From the NCBI GenBank assembly GCA_023078685.1, contig JALGAS010000004.1, forward strand, positions 5,332,001 through 5,396,000: DNA of 64,000 nucleotides, in the 5' to 3' direction. Every line of letters begins with the position of its first letter. The stretch's first letter is position 1. The notes beneath the pieces are model-generated. The model was given only the letters and a program-made list of their open reading frames with translations, searched no databases and was not told where the DNA came from. The stretch is from Neopestalotiopsis rosae (taxonomy: Eukaryota; Ascomycota; Sordariomycetes; Amphisphaeriales; Sporocadaceae). This document shows positions 1 to 12,938 of this stretch, piece by piece. A program made the translations under genes and the position numbers.

Positions 1-2425
1 GAAAGACCAAGTAAGTGAAACCTGATAGTTCCCATCGTACATGTAGGGCCTAAAGCGACTCTTACTAACATCGAGTTCAGGGGCTTTCCACGCAGCCGTT
101 AATAACCCGAAACACAAGGATCCTACAAGAGAAAGCGTAGAAATCAGGGCAGTTGCTATTTATTAGTAATCCACATTCACAGGAAACCGTCGATTTGCAC
201 ATGGGTAGATTTTACTAGCAAGTCGAAAAGAAAGAACAGCTAAGAGAGATAAGAGGACAAATTAATACATTTGATTTCATTGTACCTGGGATTCCCCAGA
301 TATATCCCGTTCATTCAGGGTAGATCGGATGACATCCCGGGTTTTATAGTGCGTATGATTATATAAGCTTATAGGAGTCATAATAAAGGTGATTGGCCTA
401 AATCTCTCCTCGCCTAAGAAGACCATGTCTAGAATTCCTATACTGGCCGAGGTAGAAACTGCCACTAAAATATGCCTTGCGTCTTTCGTAGTCTCACCGG
501 TCCGCATCTGACAGCATCTCAGCTTCATTTGGGCTAGCAACTCCAAGCATAGAAAGAACTTTCCAATGAGCTGCCTGACTGAACGTGTCCAGACCGTGAA
601 GGGAACGGGGAGAGGGCACAATCCAATGGGAGTCGCTTCTTTGTAGGTACAAAAGAAAGCTAGCATGCAGGCTTCGCGCTCAGCTTCTTGTTTCTTGGTA
701 CGATGTCAATTCTCCAAGAATCTCCAAGCTGCCCACTCCGGAAGCACCACCCAATCAGTTCAGCACCGCGACTCCGAGAGTGGAGGGGGAGGGGGAGGAT
801 TTGTATATGTATGAGCTGGCAAAATGGCTTCTTTTTCGCCTTGTTCTTCGGGTGGTCATGGAAAGTGTGTGTGCTGCGGCCTTGCATGGAGATACGCCCA
901 CGTGATGATTGGCGTGCCACTGTATGCGCCTGTATGCCACCGGACTTTACTCCCAGCTTGGTGTTTCTTGCATTCCTTTCCAAAGTATTATTCTGCGTCA
1001 GAGGTTGACTTCCCCGCTGAAATCCTAAGAAAACTCGTGTGCAGGGGGTAGGGTATTCCTGTATATTAGCAATATTTGTCTTGATTGCGGGAATGTGTGT
1101 CGTATTTCATGATAAAGTTGCATACTTGGTCGAAACGAAATCCAAAGATGAGCAGCTGTCTTCACACCATATTCTACATTACAATATTGTCACTGCAGAA
1201 GCGAACATGCCCACGGGCCATCACGGCATCCTTGGTGTTTCTCATGGAAATGAGTGCCAGAAATATGATGGAAGATGTGACGATCTCATGAGTCCGGGCC
1301 GGGCGGCGATCGATAAGGCAGACGGGCAGGATCGGGGCGAAAGACGCCGTTCGAAAACCCCTGTCTGACATGGAGGGTACAATGCTCAGGCTGGGTACTG
1401 CTATATAATTTTCAGTGACAGTTGAGACCACGTCGGCAGTCCGTCACGTTACGTATTATAACAAGGTGCTTCTGGTAACCCCCGAGGCTGCTGGGGAGAA
1501 TATGTCCCTAGACACGAGTAGAAAATGTAGGACCGTGAAATTCATATTATCAACCCGTGTTGTAGGTAGGATCATTCAAGGCCATCTTTTCGATACTCAC
1601 GGCCACATGGCCTCGTAACGGCGATGGAGTCGAGGCAATGACGAACACTCTTTAGCAGTGCAAATCGTGCGAGAACTTGACTTTGGAAGATGACGCAGGT
1701 TAAGATCGACAGAGCCTACTGCTGCACATATACTAGAAAATCTAAGGTGTGTCGTGATCATCATAGAGAGGCGAGAGAAGCATGGTTAGTGTGTAGAAAA
1801 AGCTCGGTTAGAGAGGTTTGATAAGCAGATGATATATTAGACCGGGTGGAAGATGGGGCATGATTCGCGGGGAACGGGATGCTGCTGCTTGCCAGCTATC
1901 CTGCTCCCTTTGGGTGACATCGATCGAGGCGGGTTCAGGGTCCGGAAGAGAATCTGTTGGGGGGATGGGGAATGATGGACTACGTCTCTTGGGGGGTGAT
2001 ACGCCAGACGCGTGACCAGTACGAATACATGTCGGACGATTATGACGGGCTTTTGGTGGAATATACTACACAGCCTCAGTCGTGTTATTCGTATGATGAG
2101 GGGAATAATTACCTCTGGACCTGCAAGGTAGGTTCTACAGAGTACTGACTGAACATGTTTGGTCAGCAACATCACTTACTTGATACTACATGGACCCATA
2201 CAGTACATATAGCTATAGCACAATTGATCTTCAGAGGAAAACCCTGACCAACTTGCTTGACTCCGACCCACGTATAAAAGAGGCATAAAAGAAGGGGATG
2301 CGGGGCAGTTCTGCAGTTTGGGGGGATCTCTAAAGAGGCCAGACCGTCAAGCACTGCCAGCACTTTGCCAGCTAGCCCATCTGTCGTGGTCTTTGCATCG
2401 CTCCTGTGTAGGTCAGCAGTCGGTG

Positions 2426-2444
2426 TCGGTCGGTCGGTCGGTCG
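2426..2444. repeat. GGTC tetranucleotide microsatellite
   Basis: About four and a half perfect tandem GGTC units lie in non-coding sequence. A short simple repeat; no function is implied. Confidence 0.85.
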
Positions 2445-4747
2445 CTTGGGTCGTCCGCGCCCGTCCAAATCCAGCCATCAGTGCAAAGACAAAAAGAGAG
2501 GCAGATCACCCCACCTAGGGCGATGTTGTCATGTGTGGAGACGGGAAGGCAGGTGAGTGGCCAATGCAGAGAAACGGGCTTGCTTTGGTGCCTTCCAACT
2601 AAAGTTTGGACCGGCGCTTTTTCTTGCTCACTGCTGCTGCCCATTGGCAATCCAGTTGTATTTTGGCAGTTTGCAGGCAATTCTGCAGTCTTGGACCGAG
2701 ACGGTGCGAGAGGGAAAAAACATGTCGGGCAAATCAAGGGACCTGGACCACGACGCCAAGTGGACTTGCGTACATTAGCAGAATGCGAGAGTTGGCTTGG
2801 GATCTGTGTGCCGGCTTCATTAGCTTCAGGAGATTGCGGAAAGATCGCTCATCCTTTCCTCGCTCTTGTCCCTTGGGCCTTGGGAGAGGGGGCGGGGAGG
2901 AGCGGCGCCCATGTGAAAAAGAGAGATTGTTGCTCTGAGCTTGCGAAAGATTGAGAAAAATAAAGAAGAGTTGATGCTAGAATGCTTGACCTCGAGATTA
3001 CAGACAGGTGAGCCGAAGCAAAGCTCGGACTGGATTGGGCTGGAACAAGACCCGAGAGAATCAGTAGTAATCAGAGCAAGGATCTATTCTCGGTCAGGTC
3101 AAGCAATGGTCTTGTGTTGTATCAAGGCGGCTACCTTATTATCATACATGACAGCCTGTTACCGATATGTACGTTGCTATGTTATACTTCCAGGATTACG
3201 TACAGTAAAAAAGGGCCTGCAAGCAAGCGCCCAAGGATATCTGGACCCTGGCAACACTTGAAACCGACATACATTGTTGGTGTACTGTATCATGGCATTT
3301 TGTCCGCTTGATTGGAATCGCATCGAAAGAATAGCGGGATGGAAGAGGAACAAGTTCCTGATAGGCACACTCTCAATTCAGCACCCCTCCTTTCACCTTT
3401 TGGCGCATCGAGTCTGTCGGTCAGTTCCCGATCAGACGTCCCTGTCCCTTCCCCCCGGAGACATGAATGGACAGGAGCTTGACCTCGGTCGCATAGCTGG
3501 GCGCGTGTGCGAGCTGTCTTGCAGGAGGCAAGATGCCATAGGAAACTTCTACTGCTCACAGTGCCTTTGTTGGAACGGCAAAAGACTGCGACAGCACACG
3601 GCTAGATTCAATCCAAGTCAAGCGAGAAGTTGTGACCGTTATTTCGTGGGCGGTCTGCATGCAAGGAGTGGTTATTCTTGGGCAGCTCTTGTACATGCGT
3701 CACCCGCCAATCTGGCTGCTTATTCCATGTACTGGCTGGCGACAGGCTGAGATGTGTCTATAGATAGGCAGCATATCACAAGACATCATCATCCTTCTCA
3801 TCATGATTGCTGCACGCATACGGCACTGCTGAATCCGGGGTTAAATGAGGCAGCATAAATTCTGAGTAACAATTTGGATGGTAAATATAGTCAAATATCA
3901 TTCAATGAGTAATTACCTGCCTACCCAAGGTACTGACTGAGACTGCCAGGAGCTATGGTAATTTACCAATGTACATGATTAGCATTGAGCTGGCTTCAGC
4001 TTTTCTTTGCTTGCACTGCCTCAGAGCGCCAATCGGAATCTTGAAACCCACCATATTTCACTCCCCTTGTCTACCAGAAACCCAACAGCCCAAGCAGTGG
4101 GACGGGTGCACAAGGGCACAGTAAAATGTTGTATCCAATGTAGTGCATTGCCCAGTCAAACCAGCCAGTCCCTTTAGTAACGTGACGGGATGATGTTGAT
4201 GGGACCAGGAGGCAAGGCAGGTAGGTACTGTCAAACGTAGATTGCCGGTCACATTCAGCACAAGAAGAAGTTGACAAGAGGTCGGTCACGAACTACTAGA
4301 CACAGAAGAGGGAAATATGTACAGCAAAAAGCAGGTACTGTTCAATAAATAGCAGTGCGTCGAGTAACAAACAAACAGGTGGATTGTTCGTCTGTCGACT
4401 TGTGCCTGGACCTTGGACACATTGAGCTGAGTGCAGAGTGAGACCCGACAAATTTCTGACGTCTCGACACGGGTAACCACCCACCCTTGACCCTTTTCCC
4501 TTCCTTCCCCCCAAAACACGCCCAATCCAAAAAAAACCCCGCCAACCCATCAGCCATTTGCGAGTGGCTATTTTTTCCATCCACGACGATCAGAGACGAC
4601 GTGACAAGAAACCCCATAATTATTTTTCTTGTCCATTGCCCAGGTGTGCAGAAGGCGAAAATTGCCCATATCCGAATAGTGAGATTTGACTCGAGGATCA
4701 CCGACCGACAAGCCTGTGCCCCCCAAAAGTTCATTCCCATCCCCCGT

Positions 4748-4782
4748 TGTGTGTGTGTGTATGTACTGTATGTATGTGTGTT
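4748..4782. repeat. GT / ATGT microsatellite
   Basis: A run of GT dinucleotides passes into irregular ATGT units in the PP1 upstream region. It is an ordinary simple repeat and likely to be length-polymorphic. Confidence 0.85.
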
Positions 4783-5047
4783 CCTGTGACCTGAGAAACT
4801 GCCTGGCTCCCCTTCCTTGCCTTTTGAAACCTGGGACAAGCCAAAGCCCAAAGGAAAAAAATAAAAAGGAGTTCCACTTCTGACCTGCCCCGGGAGCTAG
4901 CGAAGTAGAAGGCAAAAGATAGTGCGCGTCTTTACCACAACAACAGCGCCGCCGCCCGCCCGTTCCAAGCCGCCCGCTTTCTGTCCCTCGCTGCCCACCG
5001 CGCTGCTCAGTGATCCATTTTGCACTGCAAAAACAGCACTCACTAGC

Positions 5048-5062
5048 AGAGAGAGAGAGAGA
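5048..5062. repeat. GA dinucleotide tract
   Basis: A tract of about seven GA units in the PP1 promoter or leader region. GA/CT tracts are common near fungal promoters. Confidence 0.75.
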
Positions 5063-5791
5063 CAGCCCAGCCAAGCACACAGCACAGCACCCGCATTACC
5101 AAAGCTGGGTACACTGTCCAGGTACTACCAGACCCAACTGCTACCTCTACGCCCCCACCCTTGACCTTGACTGGCGCGCAGTGCAGCCTTTGCACCACAC
5201 CCACCCCCGACCAAAACCAAAGCAGACCCAGACCAGAGCAGACAGGACAGAGACCAGACTCCAAACCCAGACGACCCGGGAATCTTTCTCTGGAATTTTC
5301 CTGCCCCGAAAAAAGACCATCGTCGCCTCAGCAATCAATTTGCCTTGCTGCATCCATATCGACTGTAACCACCACGCGAAAACAGCTTTTTGCTACTTTT
5401 AGGCGATTCATCGAGTCCAAGAGCTCGATCTACTTCGACAGTACCTTTTTTTCTCATTCTTCGACGAGCGCGACTGGTCCTCGACTGTCGCTGCAGAAAA
5501 ATCATCAACACTCCCATCCTAACCCCCCCGCGTCTCCCGACCGGCCTTGGTGTTTACTCGACCAACTCGAGATTCCTACTCTCGTCCACCCGGCGTCTGT
5601 CATCGACCCGATTTGGCTCGACCTTCGTCCGTCGTCCAAGAATCTGAGGAGACGAAATTTTCATCCGGCATCGTCCAGACGTGATCACACTCATTTCTCG
5701 ACTTGCTTGTCGCCGCCCGATACCGCGCAAGACCACAGAGTCACGCGTAAGCTTCTCCCAGAAGCCTCACCACTGCTGAGATCACTTCAAT

Positions 5792-6201
5792 GTGAGTCTG
5801 CAACCTCTTTCATTCCGCACATTTGTCTGTTCTTGTCGCTGCTGCTCTTTTATGCCTGGTGCGAGAAAGCGCCCTCGGACGCATCCACTGCTCACATTCC
5901 CCATTCTGGGCTGGCTTGTTTTGCATATTCAGCTCGACATTGATGATCAGGATCGTCGTTCCCCAGCAAGCCACCAGAATGGCCTTGTTTACCCACTTCT
6001 TTCCGCTCCATGAGGAGTGCACGCAGCACAAACACTTGAAAATTTTAGTTACTGACTTTTCTTCTCTCCGGTAGTTTTACGAGGTGTATCATATCCTTGA
6101 TTGGGCTCCTTCGCAGATTTCACGCGGCGACCTACCCCCACCCCCCCTCCTCCTGCTCGGTCTCTCCCTAAACCGAATTTCGAAGGCCGTCTCACAGGCA
6201 G
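5792..6201 (+). promoter_or_regulatory. Likely 5'-leader intron of the PP1 gene
   Basis: A consensus donor (GTGAGT) follows a CT-rich leader at 5792. Acceptors lie at 6196-6197 and 6200-6201, and the PP1 start codon is at 6216. An ACTGAC branch-point-like sequence and pyrimidine-rich stretches precede the acceptors near 6050-6070. The leader is open in one frame for about 260 codons but begins without an ATG, so it is read here as untranslated. This is inferred from splice signals only; transcript reads crossing 5791|6198 or 6202 would settle it. Confidence 0.4.
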
Positions 6202-6215
6202 GTGCGGAATAAAAG

Positions 6216-7451
<1,236 letters not shown>

Positions 7452-8703
7452 AAGTAAAGAACAATGTACGAGCTTCCTTGCGTCTAATTTAGGTTCGGTC
7501 GTCGATAAGCGGCACACGATTTGGGATCTCCCATCCAGCACTGGCGGCCTTGTAGTTCTCGAACTATTGGAAGCTCGCTCCGTCCTCCCGAACGATTTCG
7601 AGAACGAGTCAATCTCCGACGACGGCCTTTCTCTCGCCTCCCACTCCACCGAACGACGCCCTCATGAACGAAGTTTTACGGTCGACTGACGATGGAAATG
7701 TTGTTCTTATGCGGAAAGAAATAAAATCAGTTTTTTCATATTTGGAATGGTTCATGACGATGTGCCTCTGAGCTCATGTGGCTTTGCATGCATGAGTAGG
7801 GACCGATAGGGGAGGCGTAGACAGTTAATTTTGATTTGCCCGAACGGGGCTCCTACAGCGGAAATCTTCTCTGAGTGCTGACAGCGTTCTGTGGTGACCA
7901 CGCGGTCTTGGCTACTCACTGGAATGTTCATGTTGCCTTCAAACAACAGAGGACGACTTTGCCTTGCAATATAATTTTCAAGGATCATGCTATCATTGAC
8001 ACTTGAAGCCAGCATATTTCGCACTTTTCATCGAGATGGGGCAACATAATATGGGTTGGCGCAGACTCCCGACTCAGTCTAAGAATCATATTGGTGATAT
8101 GGAAGGCCGCCTGCACCCGTCCGAGTCGTCCGTTGGTCTTCAAGTATACTGGCTAACTCATATCTTTGTCTTTTTCTGAAGACAGTGTAAATCAACTTTT
8201 CTGCCCCATAAAGGCTGAGAGCTCCTCAGAAAACAAACTACATACGTCTGGGCAACATTTTCCAGCCAGTCCTCTTTCATTTTCAGCCAAAGGTCGAGTA
8301 CGCTAACAAGAGAAGACATTCATCATATAATGTTAGACCAAGGACTCGGGAAATGAGAACGTGAGTAAACCAAACTATTCTCCTTGCGCATGGAAAGTCC
8401 TTCCAATTATGCTTGGGCCTTCCCTATGAAATACACAAAAACTTCAAGGTCTGATCATGGCAGCATATGGATTGATCGTTCATATCTGGCGAATCTTACG
8501 TAACCATTAGATACATGAATATCCTATACACTACCCATGGTCATCCAATATTCACCAATATGCTCTTATGGATTTTTTCATCAGCTGGGGAACACCCCTA
8601 GTATTCGGGACGAAAGAAAGACACAAGAACCGCAGGGCTAGAAGCGTCATTGGGAAAGCTTTTCACATTTTTCTCCCCCTAACTACACCACCACCTCCTT
8701 CGA
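7452..8703. other. Convergent intergenic region, PP1 / Rdx
   Basis: This region lies between two convergent genes and should hold their 3' untranslated regions. An AATAAA-like motif occurs about 270 nt after the PP1 stop, at 7719-7728. No open frame here shows a recognisable product. Confidence 0.6.
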
Positions 8704-9752
8704 CTACTGACAGTCTTCACATTCCTCCTTCCGGCCGCCCTCGTCCTCCCCTTGGCTCTTCTCAAGCTTGGCCCGAATCTCTGCGTTGCGCGCTTCGCCC
8801 GGGGGCTTGACGACGGGCTTGACGCCGCCGCGCGGCATCTTGGGCTGGTACTCGTCGCTGTTGCCGACGCCGCCACTGCCTCCTCCCTGCGCCGGCCCGT
8901 CCTCTGCTGGGATCATGGGCCGTGAGTGACCTCTGCGAATGGGGTCCGGGTTGGTAGTGTTGCCGCCATCGGCAGCGGCTTGCGACGACCCCGAGGTCGG
9001 CCAGCGAGGGCCCGGTGGTGGCGGCGCAGCAGCGCCGGTCTGTCCTCCTTGCTGGTGATCCGTCATGACGGTAGTATCAACAGCAGCAGGCACTTCAGCA
9101 GCAGCAGGACGCGGATGGTCCCGATCCACGTGGCCGAGATTTCGACCGGGCTCAATCACGTCGCGCACGCGGCGCTTGAGCTCCTTGGTCTCGGGGAAGC
9201 CGCCGTCCGTCTTGCGGTCCCAGAGCACGCGGGTCTGGAGGGTGGACGCCTCGGACGGGGACGCGGAGGCGGGCACCGAGTTGTGCTGGATGGTTACTAT
9301 AAAGGTTCCGCCCGTCGACGGCTGGAGTGCCACCTCGCCCAGCGACGTGGAGAAGGTTGAGAGTAGTTCTTGGGCGAACTATTTTTTTGCGAAAAGGGTA
9401 AGGATTATGATGTCAGTCTGACGTGCAAGTAGTGGTGGGAGTTGAAGTATTCGATGTTGATAGAGGGGCAGCTTTCGATATTGAATAAAAGATGGAAAAG
9501 ACAAGAATTATAATTGATTGTAAAGATAGGAACCGTCGCATGATATACATGAAATATAAAGGATTCAGATAGTTCAGGCAAGGAGAAAACATAGCCACTT
9601 ACATATGCAGCCCTCAGCATCCACTTACACTGCGTACAGAAGCGTATAGTCACGCGAGGCAGCGGAAAGGGAAACGCGGGGTCTTCGGTGCCGGTCGCCA
9701 CGATGGCGGAGGCAACCTCGTGTGGTTGTAACAGAGGCGCAGCTTCGGCCAT
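8704..9752 (-). CDS. Rdx / selenoprotein-W-like redox protein with disordered tail
   Basis: Two exons, 9752-9603 and 9378-8704, join in phase 0 (donor GTAAGT, 224-nt intron) to give 274 aa. The first 130 or so residues form an Rdx domain. A CTQC pair at residues 39-42, within RFCTQCKWMLRAAY, stands where selenoprotein W has C-x-x-U. It is followed by FAQELLSTF, LQPSTGGTF and a closing VLWDRK...GGFPETKELKR...LGHVDR block typical of the family. Such proteins are thioredoxin-fold and thought to act in thiol redox, with substrates unknown. The remaining 140 residues are Pro/Gly/Ala-rich and look disordered, and end in a second CxxC (Glu-Asp between the cysteines) one residue before the stop. The gene uses Cys rather than selenocysteine, as expected in a fungus. 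Confidence 0.9.
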
Positions 9753-12429
9753 TTTGAACTGATACTTGTGATATATCTTTAGACGATCGAATCTAATCGT
9801 ATAATTTCTTCTTTTCTTTGACCTTATCTCCGATATCAGTATAATGGGGAAGTCTCGGAAGGGGACAAGATAAAAAAAGCTTCGCCGGGGCGCTAGGATG
9901 AGTGAGTGAGCGTGCCAAATTGGCAACAAGGCTGGCTGTGTAATCGGCCGACCAGCAACTTTTTGCCCCGCTGACGTCTGTTCTCTTGCTTACCATTGCG
10001 CCCTACCACTCCCAATTCGGTCGTCAAAAGCCCACCAGTACTCGACTGGGGACCAGAGACTGCTTGCTGCTTTGAAGCAGCTCTCACCTTGATAAACTGG
10101 ATTGGCTATTCCCGGTAGATCTATTTGACAGCTTTTGAGCTCCAGGCCCATGAAGCTTGGATAGACCGAAGAATCTAACAAGAATGCGCGCCGTATTCTG
10201 GTGGAGCTTATGAATGTGAATCAAGTAGCTTGAACGGAGTGTTGAGCAACACCCATATCGTAATATCTCTAACGACATGGCATGCACTTCCAGCGCATCT
10301 GGGTCACCATACATGAAAGGAAGAGAAACCTTGCGATCCATTTCGTCCATGATGCATGTCCCGATTTGTTCATCCCACTCGCGCCCTACAAAACCTTGGC
10401 TTAGGGGAATACAAACTGTCAAGAATGTCTGTGCCCCGAAATTCTAAAATCTAGGTCGGGATCCCAACACCGAAAACCCAGAGCGCGCGCGCGGCGCGTC
10501 CAGTTCCTTCGGGTTCGGGGTGTTCAAAGCCAGCACGACTCATACTTTACACCTCAAATAGGTCATCCGGCAGCCCGGGGGGGCTTTCTACCCTTTTGTT
10601 CTGTTGGTACCCAAACCCCGTTCGAGACTTAGTTGCTAGTTGATTAGAATTGCAGTAGATGTCATCTATCAACTAAGGCAAGGTACATAGGGGGAGTTCG
10701 AGAACAATCAAGCGAAAAGAGGTTTCATTCCATTCCTAGATGACAAGACAAGAGATATGCCAAGATCGGCTTTCGCTCGCCCCCTCCTCGTCGAAGAAGA
10801 TTATTCCCATCCTCTTCCTCTTCTTTGCGGCTTACTATCATACAGGCGATAAATGGCAAAGATGCCCCCCTCCCAATCATGATTTGGTGGAAGCGACAGA
10901 CACCAAGTCTCACTGGTAGTCTTCTTCCCCCAATCTGACATGTCATGTTCCTCTCCTCTTCGGAATCCTTTCCTCCCGTCCTTTTTTACTACTAACACTA
11001 CTCCTACCACCACCACTAATACTAGTCACGAAAAAAGGGGGCTGAACCTTAGTGCCTCGTTTTGGAGCTCGAAAAATGCTTACTTTGACTTGACGAGCAA
11101 AAACATAGTTTCGTCTCTCCTTTTTTAGGCAAGGAGGATGGCCCAAAAGAAACTGACTCGAAAATGTTTGGGTGTAGGGAGTAGAAACAGTCCAGAAAGA
11201 AAGTAAGCTCTTCTGGACTCTCTAGGACCTTTCCTTCCTTCTCACTAGCGCGCTTCCCTTTCCTTTTGCGCGCGGCCTTTTGATAGTGTGAGATGATAAT
11301 GGGGGGTCTTGCGAGATCCCTTCTATTGATTGAAAACGGCTCGTAGATTTTCTTTGCTCCGATTGATTAAAGATCACGATGGCGGCAGTTGCAACGGCCG
11401 CGCGACGGGAGATGTGCATCTGCCTCTTTTCACCGCATCCTCGCACGGATGGAGAGAATTGCAGATCTGCGCAAGGGTTGATGCATACATAAAATGCGCC
11501 AGTGGATTTTTGGTCATGTCGAGGAGAGCGAACAGGAAGTGACTTTGCCTACATTAGACAGGACCCGGCTTACAATCAGACGAGAGCCGGGCGCCGGTAG
11601 ATGTTTTTCTTATCTATACCCACCTAATCAATGAGAACAAGTTTGCGCCGAGTCAATCTTTGAAGCTTGAATGCATGTCAGCGCGGGGAGGAGAATCTCA
11701 TATCAGCCTCGAACACGATTCACTTGACTTATGATCGCGAAATGGTACCAATGTTGTATCGCATAGCAGTACGCACTTCTATGTTCATATCGTGGCGCAC
11801 TTCTACTCAATGGAACGGATAATCAATGTTGTGGAAGGTTTATGAGATGAATGCAAAGGACATAAACTCTGTTCCATGGTCGCAATGTCATCATGTAATG
11901 CTATAGGAAAAGAAAAAGAAAAGCACAAAAACAAAGAGAAAATACATTCGTAAAGAATTATTACATGCCGACAAAGCCCGCATCTCCAACCATCCTCACA
12001 CTGTCCTGCCTGTTGTTGTTGTTGTGTATGTAGCGTGGCAGCGGTGATTTGCTGGTTTGCTCGCCAGCCTTTGCCCAGTTTCCCCTTCGTCGTCGTGGCA
12101 AAAGAAGAAATCTGGTGAGATGCAACCGTCGATTATCGTAAAAAATGTGCCAACTCCTCGTGCACCGTTCCTTCTTCTCACGTTTGGGGGGTATTCCTTG
12201 CTGTTCCTCTCAAAGATTTTAAACAGTCCGTAGTCCTTTTTGTTGCGCCCTGAACGGGGTGTTCGTTCGATGCAGGGAGGGTGATAATGGGTCGACCAAG
12301 CCCGCCATCGAAAACCAGGTAGATGGCATGCCTGCCCTCCAGGCGACGCGATTCCAATTATTAACATGTCTGTACTCTTTTTTTCCATCCTACTCCGTTT
12401 GTGCGAGTTGCTGCGCGAGAGGCATGCTA
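9753..12429. other. Intergenic region upstream of Rdx and downstream of G-gamma
   Basis: No confirmed gene lies here. A 112-codon minus-strand frame at 10084-10422 reads rather like protein, but no family was recognised and no partner exons were found. A GC-rich patch of alternating GCGC lies near 10481-10500. The sequence from 11870 to 12420 probably holds the 3' untranslated region of the G-gamma gene. Confidence 0.55.
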
Positions 12430-12938
12430 CTACATGACCAGACAGCAGCCACCGCTCTGTTGAGGCGCGTAGGGGTCCTCTCCTCTTGGCACGGCGCCCC
12501 ATACTGATGGCACCATGTAGTCCCTTGTGCTGTTGCAGTATGCGATGATGCTATTGGGCGAAATGTCAGTACTTGGCTTCGCGAGAATTGTCCCTTATCG
12601 CCGCGAATCATGTCTTACCTCTTGGAAGCTTGAGAGACGGGGATTCTCTCCCTCTCCAGGTCCTCGCGCAGGCGGTTGTTCAATTCCGTCAGACGGCGGA
12701 GCTTGAGATCAGCCATGGACTGCTTGTTCTTCTTGATCTGCGACGGGTCGCCAACATCGCGCGAAGTGTACTGAGGCATCTTGACGGAGCTGTTGGAAGA
12801 AGCCGGACGGCTGTCGTCTGCTAAAGGGGTATCGTGGGAAGACGGAGGAGCTGCCGAAGACGCGATCGGAGAGCTCGGACCAGCTAGCACGACTGACGGC
12901 AGATTACTCCTTGCAGTCTGTTCCTGGACTGAAGACAT
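12430..12938 (-). CDS. gpg-1: Heterotrimeric G-protein gamma subunit
   Basis: Exons 12938-12619 and 12550-12430, separated by a 68-nt intron (donor GTAAGA), encode 146 aa. The gamma core starts at an internal Met (codon at 12779), MPQYTSRDVGDPSQIKKNKQ, and runs through the coiled helix SMADLKLRRLTELNNRLREDLE. After the splice it continues with AYCNSTRDYMVPSVWG and a C-terminal CCLVM. The last four residues (CLVM) are a CaaX box. Ending in Met, it favours farnesylation, and the adjacent Cys may be palmitoylated. The subunit pairs with G-beta at the plasma membrane in pheromone and nutrient signalling. From the internal Met the protein is exactly 93 aa, the usual length. The 53-residue Ser/Pro-rich extension is open and also has a fair start context, so the true start is uncertain. 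Confidence 0.95.

Larger units (their letters stand above)
1..5400. other. Gene-free stretch upstream of PP1
   Basis: I see no supportable gene in this stretch. Open frames on both strands are short (the longest about 130-170 codons), overlap one another in several frames, and show no recognisable domain or clean splice pattern. Simple repeats occur near 2426-2444 (GGTC units), 4748-4782 (GT/ATGT) and 5048-5062 (GA). From about 4.9 kb on, the plus strand becomes rich in C and CT tracts, which fits the promoter and transcribed leader of the PP1 gene. No transposon termini, tRNA or CRISPR-like arrays were noticed. Confidence 0.6.

Noticed and set aside
277..666. 129-codon minus-strand frame
   Set aside because: Protein-like in parts, but no recognisable family, no partner exons, and its length is common for chance frames here.
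5161..5943. 260-codon frame upstream of PP1
   Set aside because: No ATG at its start, Ser/Pro-rich with no domain, and it overlaps the likely leader and leader intron of PP1.
10084..10422. 112-codon minus-strand frame
   Set aside because: Composition is plausible, but no family or splice partners were found; kept only as a remark in the intergenic entry.
11996..12502. 168-codon minus-strand frame
   Set aside because: Overlaps the last exon and 3' untranslated region of the G-gamma gene in another frame.
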